From NCBI RefSeq assembly GCF_024256385.1, contig NZ_JAMLFW010000001.1:2976001-3040000 (forward strand): DNA of 64,000 nt, given 5' to 3'. How positions within the stretch are numbered: position 1 is the stretch's first letter; every line of letters starts with the position of its first letter. A model generated the notes under the pieces. It made no database searches. It was not told the DNA's origin and saw only the letters and a list, made by a program, of their open reading frames with translations. Shown here piece after piece: positions 56,285-64,000 of the stretch. Source of the DNA: Anatilimnocola floriformis. GTDB taxonomy: Bacteria > Planctomycetota > Planctomycetia > Pirellulales > Pirellulaceae. Both the position numbers and the translations under genes were made by a program.

Positions 56285-58441
56285 TTACGGCAGGCGTGTG
56301 GCTTGTTCGAGCGGATCGGCAATCATCACGCCAGGTGGCAGACGCTCGATGGTGCTCGACCGTCCCGGTTGGCCCGGATCAGGCACGGCTTGCATTTCGG
56401 GATCGCCAAAGCCTTCGGGGTTCTGCCACGGCGAGCCTTGCCGCGAGTAATCGCGATAGCGACGTTCCCACGGACGCAGGCCGAACTTGAGGTAGTCGTG
56501 AATGCTCTCGTCCTGGAAGCCGCCGGCGGCGACCACTTCGTTGCGGAGGTTGATGGCTTCGCGGCTGAGCGGATCGAAATGCACGGCGAGATTGACCTGC
56601 CGCAGTGCTACGTCGTAGTCCTGGGCATTGTAGGCGGCGCGGGCTTTTCGCAGCCAATGGTTGCCGTAGTTGCGGCGGGCGATCGGGCTCATCTTGTCGA
56701 AGTAGATGCTTTGCCGCTGCGTAAATTCGTTGCCGAGCTTCTGACCTTCCTGGCTCATCATCGGATCGGCAATGATCTTCGGCGTGATGAGGACGATGAT
56801 TTCGGTCCGGCTGATGTCTTCATTCTTCTGACGGAAGGCGGTGCCGACGTATGGCAAGCTGCCGAGCAGCGGAATCTGGTTGGTTGTGGTCGCCAGGTCT
56901 TCACGAATCAGACCGCCAATGACCACCGTGCAGCCATCGTTGCACATCACGTTGGTGGTGACCTGCGTCAGCGCTTTGTTGGGCAACGTCAGGCCTTGTT
57001 GCACGGTCACACTGCCGGTCGAGAGTTCCGGGTGAACCTCCATGCGGATCAGGCCGTCGTGACTGATGAACGGCCTGATGCGGAGGAGCGTGCCGACGTC
57101 GAGGAAGTTGACGGTTTGCGTCGAGGCGTTTTCGGTGACCGTGGTGCTGACGTAACCGAGTTGTTCGCCGATTTGAATTTCGGCTCGTTGCTTGTTGAGG
57201 CACATCAGCCGTGGCGAAGCGATGACGTTGGTATCGCCGATCGTTTCGAGGGCGTTGACGAACAGCGAGAGGTTTTGATCGAGATAGCCGAACTTCAGGC
57301 CACCTTGCGTGACGTCGATGGCTGCGAGCGTGGCGAGTGGGCTGCCGCTGATCAGGGCGACGTTGTCGTTCCCCTTGAGGGCGGCGAAGTTCACGCCCAT
57401 TTTGTACTTGTCCGAAAGCTTGACGCTGAGGATCATCGCCTCGATCGAAACTTGCGTCGGCTTGCAATCGACATCAATAAAGATCTGATCGAGTTGCTTG
57501 AGAACGGCTTCGAAGTCGCGAACGATCACGACGTCGGTGGACGCCAGATTGTTGCCGCCGGTTTTGACGTGATCGGCAGGAATGTCGACTTCGGCCGGCG
57601 CAGAAACCGTGACCTTGCCGATCGCCGGCGTGAGCAGCGAAGTGAACAAGGCTTGCAGATCGGCGGCTTTGACGTAGTTCGGGCGATAGACGCGCGTCAT
57701 CACGCGGTCTTCGGTTTGGTCCATGGCTTCGAAATCGGCCGGCGTGCCGATGTAGACGATTTCCCCTTCGCGACGAGCGATAAAGCCCGTCGACTTGAGA
57801 ATCGCTGCGAGCATTGTTTCCAGACTCACGCCGCTCAGCGATGCGGTGACCGTGCCGGTGACGCTCTTGCTGGCGATGATGTTCAAGCCGCCCTGTTCGC
57901 TCAGCATCTGCAGCACCAGACGAATGTCTTCATCCTTGGCGTTCATCGAGAGCTTGGTGCCGTTGCCGGTGATCTGGGCCGGTGGCGACGGCAGCGGTTC
58001 GGGTGGTGGAGCCGCGGGAGCTTGTGCTTGTGGTGGCTGCGGCTGCGGTGGTTGATAAGCGATCGGTTGCGGCGGTGGATTAAGGCGCTGCTCTTCTTGC
58101 TGTTCCACCTTGGCTAGGATGTTGCTGAGGAAGCGATGATTCTTTTGCGCGTTCCGATCGAGCAGCGCGATGCTGTCTTGCAGGTCTTCGATTTGACCGG
58201 TGACTGCGCGGCGATACGCGGCAATTTCCGGCGCATGAGTTGGCACTTGCTCAAACGCTGGCGCTGGGGGCGGCTGCGGAATGACCGGCGCAGGTGCAAC
58301 GGCAATGACAGCTGCTGCGGGATTCTCCGGCGTGTCGGGCACCGCCTTCGGCGCGGGCTGTGTGAGCGCGAGCGCAATGGCCACGCCCAGTCCAACAGCG
58401 GCACAGGCCCCGAGAATCAAGATTCGTAATGCGTTCGGCAT
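56285..58441 (-). CDS. secretin, PilQ/GspD family
   Basis: The 718-residue protein has an N-terminal hydrophobic anchor or signal (ALRILILGACAAVGLGVAIALAL), a Pro/Gln-rich spacer and an STN-like domain (LSMNAKDEDIRLVLQMLSEQGGLNII). The secretin core follows (VIASPRLMCLNKQRAEIQIGEQLGY, VVIGGLIREDL, IPLLGSLPYVGTAFR, EIIVLITPKII). The tail after the core is ~140 residues, longer than usual. It should form the outer-membrane channel of a type IV pilus or type II secretion system. Position after PilM-N-O-P-like genes supports a pilus-type assembly. Confidence 0.93.
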   Translation of the reverse strand: MPNALRILILGACAAVGLGVAIALALTQPAPKAVPDTPENPAAAVIAVAPAPVIPQPPPAPAFEQVPTHAPEIAAYRRAVTGQIEDLQDSIALLDRNAQKNHRFLSNILAKVEQQEEQRLNPPPQPIAYQPPQPQPPQAQAPAAPPPEPLPSPPAQITGNGTKLSMNAKDEDIRLVLQMLSEQGGLNIIASKSVTGTVTASLSGVSLETMLAAILKSTGFIARREGEIVYIGTPADFEAMDQTEDRVMTRVYRPNYVKAADLQALFTSLLTPAIGKVTVSAPAEVDIPADHVKTGGNNLASTDVVIVRDFEAVLKQLDQIFIDVDCKPTQVSIEAMILSVKLSDKYKMGVNFAALKGNDNVALISGSPLATLAAIDVTQGGLKFGYLDQNLSLFVNALETIGDTNVIASPRLMCLNKQRAEIQIGEQLGYVSTTVTENASTQTVNFLDVGTLLRIRPFISHDGLIRMEVHPELSTGSVTVQQGLTLPNKALTQVTTNVMCNDGCTVVIGGLIREDLATTTNQIPLLGSLPYVGTAFRQKNEDISRTEIIVLITPKIIADPMMSQEGQKLGNEFTQRQSIYFDKMSPIARRNYGNHWLRKARAAYNAQDYDVALRQVNLAVHFDPLSREAINLRNEVVAAGGFQDESIHDYLKFGLRPWERRYRDYSRQGSPWQNPEGFGDPEMQAVPDPGQPGRSSTIERLPPGVMIADPLEQATRLP

Positions 58442-58468
58442 GGTCGTCCCTGACCTGGTTGAACGTTC

Positions 58469-59149
58469 TTATTCGTTAGTTGGCTGCAGCTCGCCGCTAG
58501 CCAGCGTGGGCTTGGTTCGCTCGATGCGAAACGGTTGCCCTTCAAATTTCAAATCGACACCCTGCTCGTCGATGGCAGTGATGCGGAACTCCACCTTCGG
58601 GGCGCCGTTGTCGCCGCCGAACAGGAGCACATCGCCGACGCGAAAGAGCTTGCCGCGAATGACCGCCGAAGGGCCCTTCTTGCCAATCAGCACGCTCGAC
58701 AGCGTTACGCCGCTGAGCAGTTGCTCGGCCAATTCGTTTTCCACGGCAGGTGGTTTGGCTGACAGTTGAGTTTCGGGCTTCGCTTCGATCGGTTTGATTT
58801 TTGTGTCCGTCGCAGCCGCATGAGCCAAGGGCTGAAAGGGATTTCGCCAATCGGCGTTATGCACGGCAGCTTGCATCAGGCGATCTTGCGCGAGTGTATC
58901 GCGGATGCGATCCCAGTGGGCCGTATTCGTCGCGGGATGAGCGGCAGCTTTCACCAGCACGGGGTCATCGCCGCGGATCACTTTCGCGGCAGGTCCGCTG
59001 CCGGGCTTGCCCTTCCCCTTGATGCTCTTCATGACGAGCGGGGCCCAAAAGTAGAGCGCAACGAGCAGCATCAAGCCGAGCGCGCCCGCTTTTTGCGGGC
59101 TGGCGGCTGCATCCTTCTTTAGTCGTTTGATTAGTTTATCTAGCTTCAC
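58469..59149 (-). CDS. PilP/GspC-like inner membrane protein
   Basis: The 226-residue product has one N-terminal helix (GALGLMLLVALYFWAPLVM) and a periplasmic beta domain: LSSVLIGKKGPSAVIRGKLFRVGDV, followed by VEFRITAIDEQGVDLKFEGQPF. This matches the pattern of PilP or GspC homology regions. It would link the inner membrane PilN/PilO-like complex to the secretin. It sits 27 bp before the secretin gene. Confidence 0.72.
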   Translation of the reverse strand: MKLDKLIKRLKKDAAASPQKAGALGLMLLVALYFWAPLVMKSIKGKGKPGSGPAAKVIRGDDPVLVKAAAHPATNTAHWDRIRDTLAQDRLMQAAVHNADWRNPFQPLAHAAATDTKIKPIEAKPETQLSAKPPAVENELAEQLLSGVTLSSVLIGKKGPSAVIRGKLFRVGDVLLFGGDNGAPKVEFRITAIDEQGVDLKFEGQPFRIERTKPTLASGELQPTNE

Positions 59150-59216
59150 AGTCTTACCTCAGTCGCGCCGAGTCCCGGCAATTTCTGCCGAACGCAGCGC
59201 ATAGTCTGTTCATCGG

Positions 59217-59795
59217 TCAGGTCGACTTTGCCTGTGCGGAATTTTCGTCAAGCTCGATGAAAATCGTCAAAGTCATTTCGACTCGCAAGGTTTGTGTATT
59301 TTCGCCAGCCGGTGATAGCGTCAGGTGCGAGACCCAAACGCGATGTGGCAGCGTCTCGACTCGCTGCAAAAATTGAAATACTTGCTCGAAATCTCCCTCG
59401 AGCGCGACAGCAATCGGTTGCTGCGCGATGGTTTGCAAGCGGACCTGCGGTTCGGGATCGAACCGTTGCAAGGTCACGCCGGCCTGACGGGCTTGCTGCG
59501 TGATGCTGGAGAGCGCGCGACCGGTTTCGCTCACATCCGGGGCGTTCTCGCGCCAGGCTAGGCTGACTTGTTCGACCTGCGACTGCCGCTGGCGAGCTTG
59601 GGTGATTTTTTCGTTCGTCTTCGATCGATTGGCCACGTATTGCATCAGTTCGTATTTCTTCGACTTCAGCGCAGCCGTTTTGTGCTGCGTGGGAAGAAAG
59701 ACGAACAGCGTGTAAAGCACGGCCAGGGTCGCGACCACGCCGGTCACGAGCCAGGAAGGCAAGCTGCGATTTTGGGCGGCCTTGGATTTAGTCAT
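59217..59795 (-). CDS. PilO-like pilus assembly protein
   Basis: The ATG at 59793-59795 is chosen because the protein then starts with a short cytoplasmic tail and a membrane helix (WLVTGVVATLAVLYTLFVFLP). The upstream frame is read-through of the neighbouring gene region. The 192-residue product has a coiled-coil stretch (KKYELMQYVANRSKTNEKI) and a PilO-type ferredoxin-like beta-alpha domain (VALEGDFEQVFQFLQRVETLPHRV). It overlaps the small upstream gene by 8 bp. Confidence 0.85.
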   Translation of the reverse strand: MTKSKAAQNRSLPSWLVTGVVATLAVLYTLFVFLPTQHKTAALKSKKYELMQYVANRSKTNEKITQARQRQSQVEQVSLAWRENAPDVSETGRALSSITQQARQAGVTLQRFDPEPQVRLQTIAQQPIAVALEGDFEQVFQFLQRVETLPHRVWVSHLTLSPAGENTQTLRVEMTLTIFIELDENSAQAKST

Positions 59796-60039
59796 GGCTG
59801 GGCGTGGGGAGTGGCGTTTCGGCTGGGAGTTTTTTGGCAGCGCTGGCGTTTGTGAAGTGATCGAACTGAATGCGGGCCTGATCGGCAAACAAGCGGTAGC
59901 GAGCACTCGCGAACAGCAACACAAACGGAATCACAAAGGCCGCGAACATCGCGATGCCGAACGACCATTGCGAGACGGCCGATTCCGGCTGCGGTTCAAA
60001 TGGCTCCATCGGGCAGTATTTGATTCTGTCGCGGCTCAT
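59788..60039 (-). CDS. small membrane protein within pilus-like operon
   Basis: An 83-residue protein with one helix (FGIAMFAAFVIPFVLLFASA) followed by a charged tail. It overlaps the PilN-like gene by 4 bp and the PilO-like gene by 8 bp, so all three are translationally coupled. I do not know this family. A role in the inner membrane complex is inferred from context. Confidence 0.75.
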   Translation of the reverse strand: MSRDRIKYCPMEPFEPQPESAVSQWSFGIAMFAAFVIPFVLLFASARYRLFADQARIQFDHFTNASAAKKLPAETPLPTPSHD

Positions 60040-60803
60040 CGCAAGTTCTCCTCATCCCGGCTGGCCGTTTCCGGCTGCGGATTGCCAGCGGTAAGCTCGG
60101 GCGCGATCGGCCCTGCCGGGCCATCGCTCAAGCCGTGGGCCGACTTGATGGTGATGTGCAGTTCAAACACAACGAGGGAATGCGTTTCCAGCTTGCGCGT
60201 TTCCATGCCGCTGAGGCGAGCTTCGGCGATGAGCGGCTGGCGGGCGAGCGATTCCAAATAAGCATGCAGCGTTTCGGCTTCTTTCACCGAGCCGGCGACA
60301 TGCACGACGATGCGTTGCGCTTCGTGTGCATCGTGCAACTGCTGCAAATCGGCGACAGCGGCTGGCGGCGTGGGCTTGTTGGCTTCGACACTGGCTTCGG
60401 GTGTCGCGCCGACTGCGGGCTTTTTAGCGACGAGCGTTTCGGCGATGCGAATGCTGGTGAGCTGCACTTCTTCTGGCAGCGGCGAGACCACGGCAGCCAG
60501 GATTTGCGTGCGCGGCCAAGGGTGTTTCAAAAATGTATACAGGTTGGCGCTGTGGCTGAGGCTGGCGACCTTGGTTTCCAAGGCCAGCAGCTCTTGATCG
60601 AGCTGGCGATGCGTTTTGCATTGCAGCTCGAGCTGCGCGAGTTCGCGTTTCACACGCTGCACGCTCAACCATTGCAGGCTGGCCGTGGCGACGACGATGC
60701 CGCCGAACAAGCAGACAATCAATGCCCACCACCAGCGCACGCGGCGCTGCTTGCGCCGCTCGCGATAGTGTTCCGGCAGAAAGTCGATCGTTTGCATGTT
60801 CAT
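60036..60803 (-). CDS. PilN-like pilus assembly protein
   Basis: The 255-residue product begins MNMQTIDFLPEHYRERRKQRR, like PilN (an INLLP-type N-terminal motif that binds PilM), then a helix (WALIVCLFGGIVVATASL), a coiled coil and a ferredoxin-like domain. An insertion with KPAVGATPEASVEANKPTPP lies in the middle. The start may be Met1 or Met3. It lies 27 bp after the PilM-like gene. Confidence 0.85.
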   Translation of the reverse strand: MNMQTIDFLPEHYRERRKQRRVRWWWALIVCLFGGIVVATASLQWLSVQRVKRELAQLELQCKTHRQLDQELLALETKVASLSHSANLYTFLKHPWPRTQILAAVVSPLPEEVQLTSIRIAETLVAKKPAVGATPEASVEANKPTPPAAVADLQQLHDAHEAQRIVVHVAGSVKEAETLHAYLESLARQPLIAEARLSGMETRKLETHSLVVFELHITIKSAHGLSDGPAGPIAPELTAGNPQPETASRDEENLR

Positions 60804-60830
60804 GGCTGGTGGTGCTGATTTCAGTTCCGC

Positions 60831-61889
60831 TTACTTCATTTCCCGCAGGGCGAGACCGGCTGCGACATCCCATTGCCCTTTGCGGCCCACGTTGGGCGCG
60901 GAGGCGAAGGCGCGGAAGGGATCGCTCAATTCGCATTTCAAATCGAGATGCCGGCCGAGTGCTTCGAGCAACTGCGGTGTGGCTTCGCCGCCGCCGAGGA
61001 CCAGGCGTTGCAAGGCTTGGCCGCGGAAGGTGACGCTGTGATAGCGAACGCACATGGCGAGTTCGCCGCCGAGGCGTTCGATGACGGGACGAGTCGCTTC
61101 GGCAACGCTGCGGGCCACTTCGGGGTCCTGCATGTCGCTGCGGCGATCACCGTTGTGTTTGCGGAGCAGCACGGCTTCGGCGGCATCCATTTTCAAATGG
61201 CGGGCAATCGAAGCATCGAGGTGCGCGCCGCCGATGTCGATGTATTTCACGAAGAGCATCTCGGCTCCTTGCGCAATGACCGCAGCCGTGCGCGAATAGC
61301 CGAAGTGAACGATCAGCGAGCGCTCGTTCTTGTCGTCTTCGCGGCGGAACTGCGCGGCATAACAACGGGCGAGCGCGGCCGGTTCGACGTCGACGGCCAC
61401 CGGATGGAGCTGCGCACTTTCGACGAGCTGCAATGTTTGCTGCAGCACGGCGCGCTGGCAGGCGAAAACGATGACTTCGCGCACCGTGGAATCACCTTGC
61501 CGCACGTCGGCTGCTTCGACGAATCGCATTTCGGCTTCATCGACGCCGAATGGCAAACGGCCGGCCGCTTCTTGAGCCACGAGGCGATGCATTTGCGCGC
61601 CCATTTCGCGCGGCACGCGCACATTGTGCAAAAAGAGCTGCCGATCACCGAGGCAGACAACCACATCGCGGCCGCGGAAGGCGCGGCCTTCGAGGGCACG
61701 GTTCAAACCATCGGACCAGCGCTCGACATGTTGCTCGAACGTGGTGTTCGGCAAGAGCGGCGGCAGATCCCAGCGGCAAGCATCGATCAACCGCGTGAGA
61801 TCGCCCGAAAACTGCACGAGCTTCAGCGAGCGCGCACCGAGATCGACTCCGATAGGTCCGCAGCGATGATTTCCCAGCCAGCTGATCAT
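60831..61889 (-). CDS. PilM-like actin-fold pilus assembly ATPase
   Basis: The 352-residue protein has the actin/FtsA-type phosphate loops: IGVDLGARSLKLVQF near the N-terminus, IVHFGYSRTAAVIA and YIDIGGAHLDASIARHL in the middle, and LVLGGGEATPQLLEAL near the C-terminus. These fit PilM, the cytoplasmic partner of PilN. It lies 8 bp after the pseudopilin-like gene. Confidence 0.88.
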   Translation of the reverse strand: MISWLGNHRCGPIGVDLGARSLKLVQFSGDLTRLIDACRWDLPPLLPNTTFEQHVERWSDGLNRALEGRAFRGRDVVVCLGDRQLFLHNVRVPREMGAQMHRLVAQEAAGRLPFGVDEAEMRFVEAADVRQGDSTVREVIVFACQRAVLQQTLQLVESAQLHPVAVDVEPAALARCYAAQFRREDDKNERSLIVHFGYSRTAAVIAQGAEMLFVKYIDIGGAHLDASIARHLKMDAAEAVLLRKHNGDRRSDMQDPEVARSVAEATRPVIERLGGELAMCVRYHSVTFRGQALQRLVLGGGEATPQLLEALGRHLDLKCELSDPFRAFASAPNVGRKGQWDVAAGLALREMK

Positions 61890-61897
61890 TGTTCTGC

Positions 61898-62539
61898 TTA
61901 ACGAAGTGAGGAAAGGGCTGCGAGACCTGTCGGCGCTGTCGCGGTCATAGCTTCGACGGTTGCCAGGCCAGTGACTGCCGAGACGCGGACGGCTTGATAT
62001 CGCCGGGAAGTGCCGAGGCCGGAAGTCAGCCAGATCAACGTGTCGTCGCTCGAAGACGTATTGCCGAGCGGCGTGAACGTGACCGTCGTGTGTTCGGCAC
62101 TAGGAGTGCCGCGCAGCACGCCGACGAGTTTCAATTCGCCAGCGCCGAGCGGCAGGGTATCGAACCGCGTGGTTTGGGTCGTTGCGGTATCGGTTTGCAA
62201 TTTAAAAGGAGAAGTCGGCAGCGTATTCAGCAGCGTGTTCGTGCCGGTGTGCGTCAGCTGATAGCGATTGGTCGTCGGCGTGAAGGTGATTCGATAGTTC
62301 GAACCATTGGCAATCGCTAGGCCGCGGGCATAGTCGACGTCGGCGACCACAATGGTGACGCCGGCTTGCAGTTGATCGACCGAGGTCGTTTCGAAATAAG
62401 GAATGACCAGCGCGGCGAGAATGCTGAGGATGGTGAGGACCACCATCATCTCGACGAGTGAGAAACCCCGCGCAACGCGAGAACTCGTCCGCAAATTGCG
62501 GAGCGGAGTTTGATCAGCGTTTGGGAGTTCCTGTTGCAT
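61898..62539 (-). CDS. GspH/pseudopilin-like prepilin
   Basis: The 213-residue product has a 25-residue leader followed by GFSLVEMMVVLTILSILAALVI, a prepilin peptidase site with the Glu at +5. The C-terminal domain is beta-rich and ends with a Ser/Thr/Ala-rich tail. The gene overlaps the 81-residue gene upstream by 26 bp. It is most likely a minor pseudopilin. A major pilin is not visible in the window. Confidence 0.9.
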   Translation of the reverse strand: MQQELPNADQTPLRNLRTSSRVARGFSLVEMMVVLTILSILAALVIPYFETTSVDQLQAGVTIVVADVDYARGLAIANGSNYRITFTPTTNRYQLTHTGTNTLLNTLPTSPFKLQTDTATTQTTRFDTLPLGAGELKLVGVLRGTPSAEHTTVTFTPLGNTSSSDDTLIWLTSGLGTSRRYQAVRVSAVTGLATVEAMTATAPTGLAALSSLR

Positions 62540-62759
62540 CGGTTTTGGTCGTGCCGCGGAGCATGGCGTTTTGCTCCTTCAGCAATTCCTTGATCTCGCG
62601 CAGCTCGCGAACCATATCGCCACGCTGCTCGACGGAGTTCTGGAACGGCAACTGGCCACCCTGTGGCGCAGCGCCAGTCGTGCTGTAAAACCCTAGCACG
62701 CACAATCCGACGCCATTGAGAAGGACTAAAACAGACCAGGCCGGAAGGTGAATTTTCAT
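62514..62759 (-). CDS. small membrane-anchored coiled-coil protein, first gene of pilus-like operon
   Basis: An 81-residue protein with a signal-anchor helix (WSVLVLLNGVGLCVLGFYS) and a coiled-coil region (VRELREIKELLKEQNAML). The 26-bp overlap with the pseudopilin-like gene places both in one transcript. I know no family name for it. It may scaffold the machinery. Confidence 0.7.
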   Translation of the reverse strand: MKIHLPAWSVLVLLNGVGLCVLGFYSTTGAAPQGGQLPFQNSVEQRGDMVRELREIKELLKEQNAMLRGTTKTDATGTPKR

Positions 62760-63006
62760 GACAAAACCCCGCTAAACCGTGGGCAACGAAAAGGACGCAG
62801 AATCCCTACAAACGACACACACATCGTAAGCCGATGTGGTCTCGCCCGCGCAGCGCGCAATCAGGCAATTCTAGGTCGCGGCGGACTTTCGGCGTTTTGG
62901 CAAAATTGTGCAAGGGCAATGTTGGCCGCGGCCGTTTTGGCGAAATCTTGCTGTCGCAGGAAGCAGACCCTTCCGTGCAGGCCGCAGCAGAGAGTAAAAC
63001 CCTCTT

Positions 63007-64000
63007 ATGCCCCTCCGCCTGACCCAAATTGCCCTTCCCATCGAGCAACCCGAAGAAGAACTGGCCGCGGAAATCACCCGCCGGTTGGGAATTGCCGCGG
63101 GCGATCTGCAGCGCTGGCGAATTCTGCGGAAGAGCCTCGATGCCCGCTCGCGCGACTCGCTGAAGTTCGTTTACACCGTGATGGCCGAGCCGCGCGACGA
63201 AGAGGCGCGGCGGGATCGCTGGCAGCGGTTGCCGGGAGTCGAACGCTTCGAGCCGACGACCTTTCAAGACATGCCGGTCGGCAGTGAGCCGTTGCCGAAC
63301 AGGCCCGTAGTGGTTGGATCCGGCCCGGGTGGTTTGCTCGCCGCGTACTATCTGGCTCAGCGCGGTTATCGGCCGCTGGTGATCGAGCGGGGCGACGCCG
63401 TGAAGGAGCGAGTGCCGGCGATTCGTTCGTTCGATGAAGGCGGCGCCTTCGACTCCGAAAACAACTATCTATTCGGCGAAGGTGGCGCCGGCACGTTTAG
63501 CGACGGCAAGCTGACCTGCCGTATGAGCGGGCCCGATGTCGATTGGGTGATGGAGCAACTGATTGTCTGCGGCGGCAAGACCTCGATCCGTTATGAGAAT
63601 CGGCCGCATCTCGGCAGCAACCGCCTGCCGCTGATCGTGCGTAACCTGCGCCGGCAAATCGAAGCCTGGGGCGGCGAGTATCGTTTTCGTTGCTGCCTCG
63701 AAGGGCTGGAGTTCGTCAACGGACAACTCACCGCCGTGCAAACGTCGAGCGGCCGAATTGCCACAAATATCGCCGTGCTCGCCATCGGCCATAGCGCGCG
63801 CGATACATACGCGATGTTGCATGGCCTCGGCGTGCCGATGCAGGCCAAGGCTTTTCAGCTGGGTTTGCGAATCGAGCAGCCGCAGGAACAGGTCAATCGT
63901 CACAAATATGGCCGCGAGAGTTATCTGCAACAGCTGGGCGCAGCTGACTACACACTGGTCGCGCGCGGTCAACGCGACGTCTTTACGTTTTGCATGTGCG
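63007..64000 (+). CDS. FAD-dependent dehydrogenase (COG2509-like), 3' truncated by window edge
   Basis: An open frame from the ATG at 63007 runs through the window end (331 codons). It begins MPLRLTQIALPIEQPEEEL, then carries an FAD/NAD-binding GSGPGGLLAAYYLAQRGY at about residues 103-120. GGAFDSENNYLFGEGGAGTFSDGKL and AIGHSARDTYAMLHGLGV are typical of COG2509 dehydrogenases. The ~95-residue N-terminal domain before the dinucleotide fold is also family-like. No clear ribosome-binding site precedes the ATG. The reaction is not defined for most members. Confidence 0.88.
   Translation, partial: MPLRLTQIALPIEQPEEELAAEITRRLGIAAGDLQRWRILRKSLDARSRDSLKFVYTVMAEPRDEEARRDRWQRLPGVERFEPTTFQDMPVGSEPLPNRPVVVGSGPGGLLAAYYLAQRGYRPLVIERGDAVKERVPAIRSFDEGGAFDSENNYLFGEGGAGTFSDGKLTCRMSGPDVDWVMEQLIVCGGKTSIRYENRPHLGSNRLPLIVRNLRRQIEAWGGEYRFRCCLEGLEFVNGQLTAVQTSSGRIATNIAVLAIGHSARDTYAMLHGLGVPMQAKAFQLGLRIEQPQEQVNRHKYGRESYLQQLGAADYTLVARGQRDVFTFCMC

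Noticed and set aside
56303-58117. Plus-strand open frame of 604 codons opposite the secretin gene
   Set aside because: Antisense shadow. The minus frame has all secretin motifs.

Overview
This window looks like chromosomal DNA of a planctomycete, most likely of the Pirellulales. The sequence is moderately G+C-rich by eye. Planctomycete hallmarks are present: a DUF1559 pseudopilin-like protein with an H-X9-DG motif, a secreted protein with the LxFExLxxRxLMAAD-type N-terminus, a Ser/Thr kinase with a zinc ribbon and TPR tail, several caspase-like proteases, two GroEL paralogues around one GroES, and many small secreted or zinc-ribbon proteins. No rRNA, tRNA, CRISPR array, transposase or phage gene was seen.

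Layout. 1-1470: 3' part of a gamma-glutamyltransferase-like gene. 1478-12810: a signalling/protease block with a kinase-TPR protein, three caspase-family (C14) proteins (one with an EF-hand-like loop, two tandem DUF4384 paralogues), an RTX-type calcium-binding protein and a TPR-CHAT protease. 12824-15812: lutC, lutB and two small envelope proteins. 16099-20006: a compact four-gene unit (coiled-coil protein, FGE/SUMF1-like protein, zinc-ribbon P-loop GTPase, GAP1-like protein). This is the best candidate in the window for a poorly described system. 20003-23174: a secreted protein, an HD-domain dNTPase-like protein and a membrane protein. 23189-29552: chaperone region, dnaJ-grpE-fmdB-like-yacG and groEL2-groES-groEL1, all on the minus strand. 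29951-36931: UDP-glucuronate decarboxylase-like SDR, amidohydrolase, FHA protein, DUF1559 protein, VWA protein and a secreted protein. 37091-38368: enolase, followed by about 1 kb of repeat-rich non-coding DNA. 39372-42956: large MMPL/RND transporter. 43387-43698: small protein with a strong terminator. 43957-47742: pstSCAB. 47832-50504: glycerate 2-kinase and aroC. 50542-55635: envelope and TPR proteins, a TAT-exported TIM-barrel protein and a TM2/GYF protein. 55746-62759: a minus-strand operon resembling the type IV pilus/type II secretion assembly core (pseudopilin, PilM, PilN, PilO, PilP-like, secretin, TPR lipoprotein). 63007-64000: 5' part of a FAD-dependent dehydrogenase.

Non-coding structure is rich. 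There are several families of short palindromes (near 4370-4633, 19189, 25687, 31452-31534, 39048-39224 and 47748-47818). Two intergenic regions (about 7019-7176 and 38709-38816) carry clusters of GGTTATA/TATAACC half-sites. Function calls rest on motif recognition by eye. No database search or structure prediction was run.
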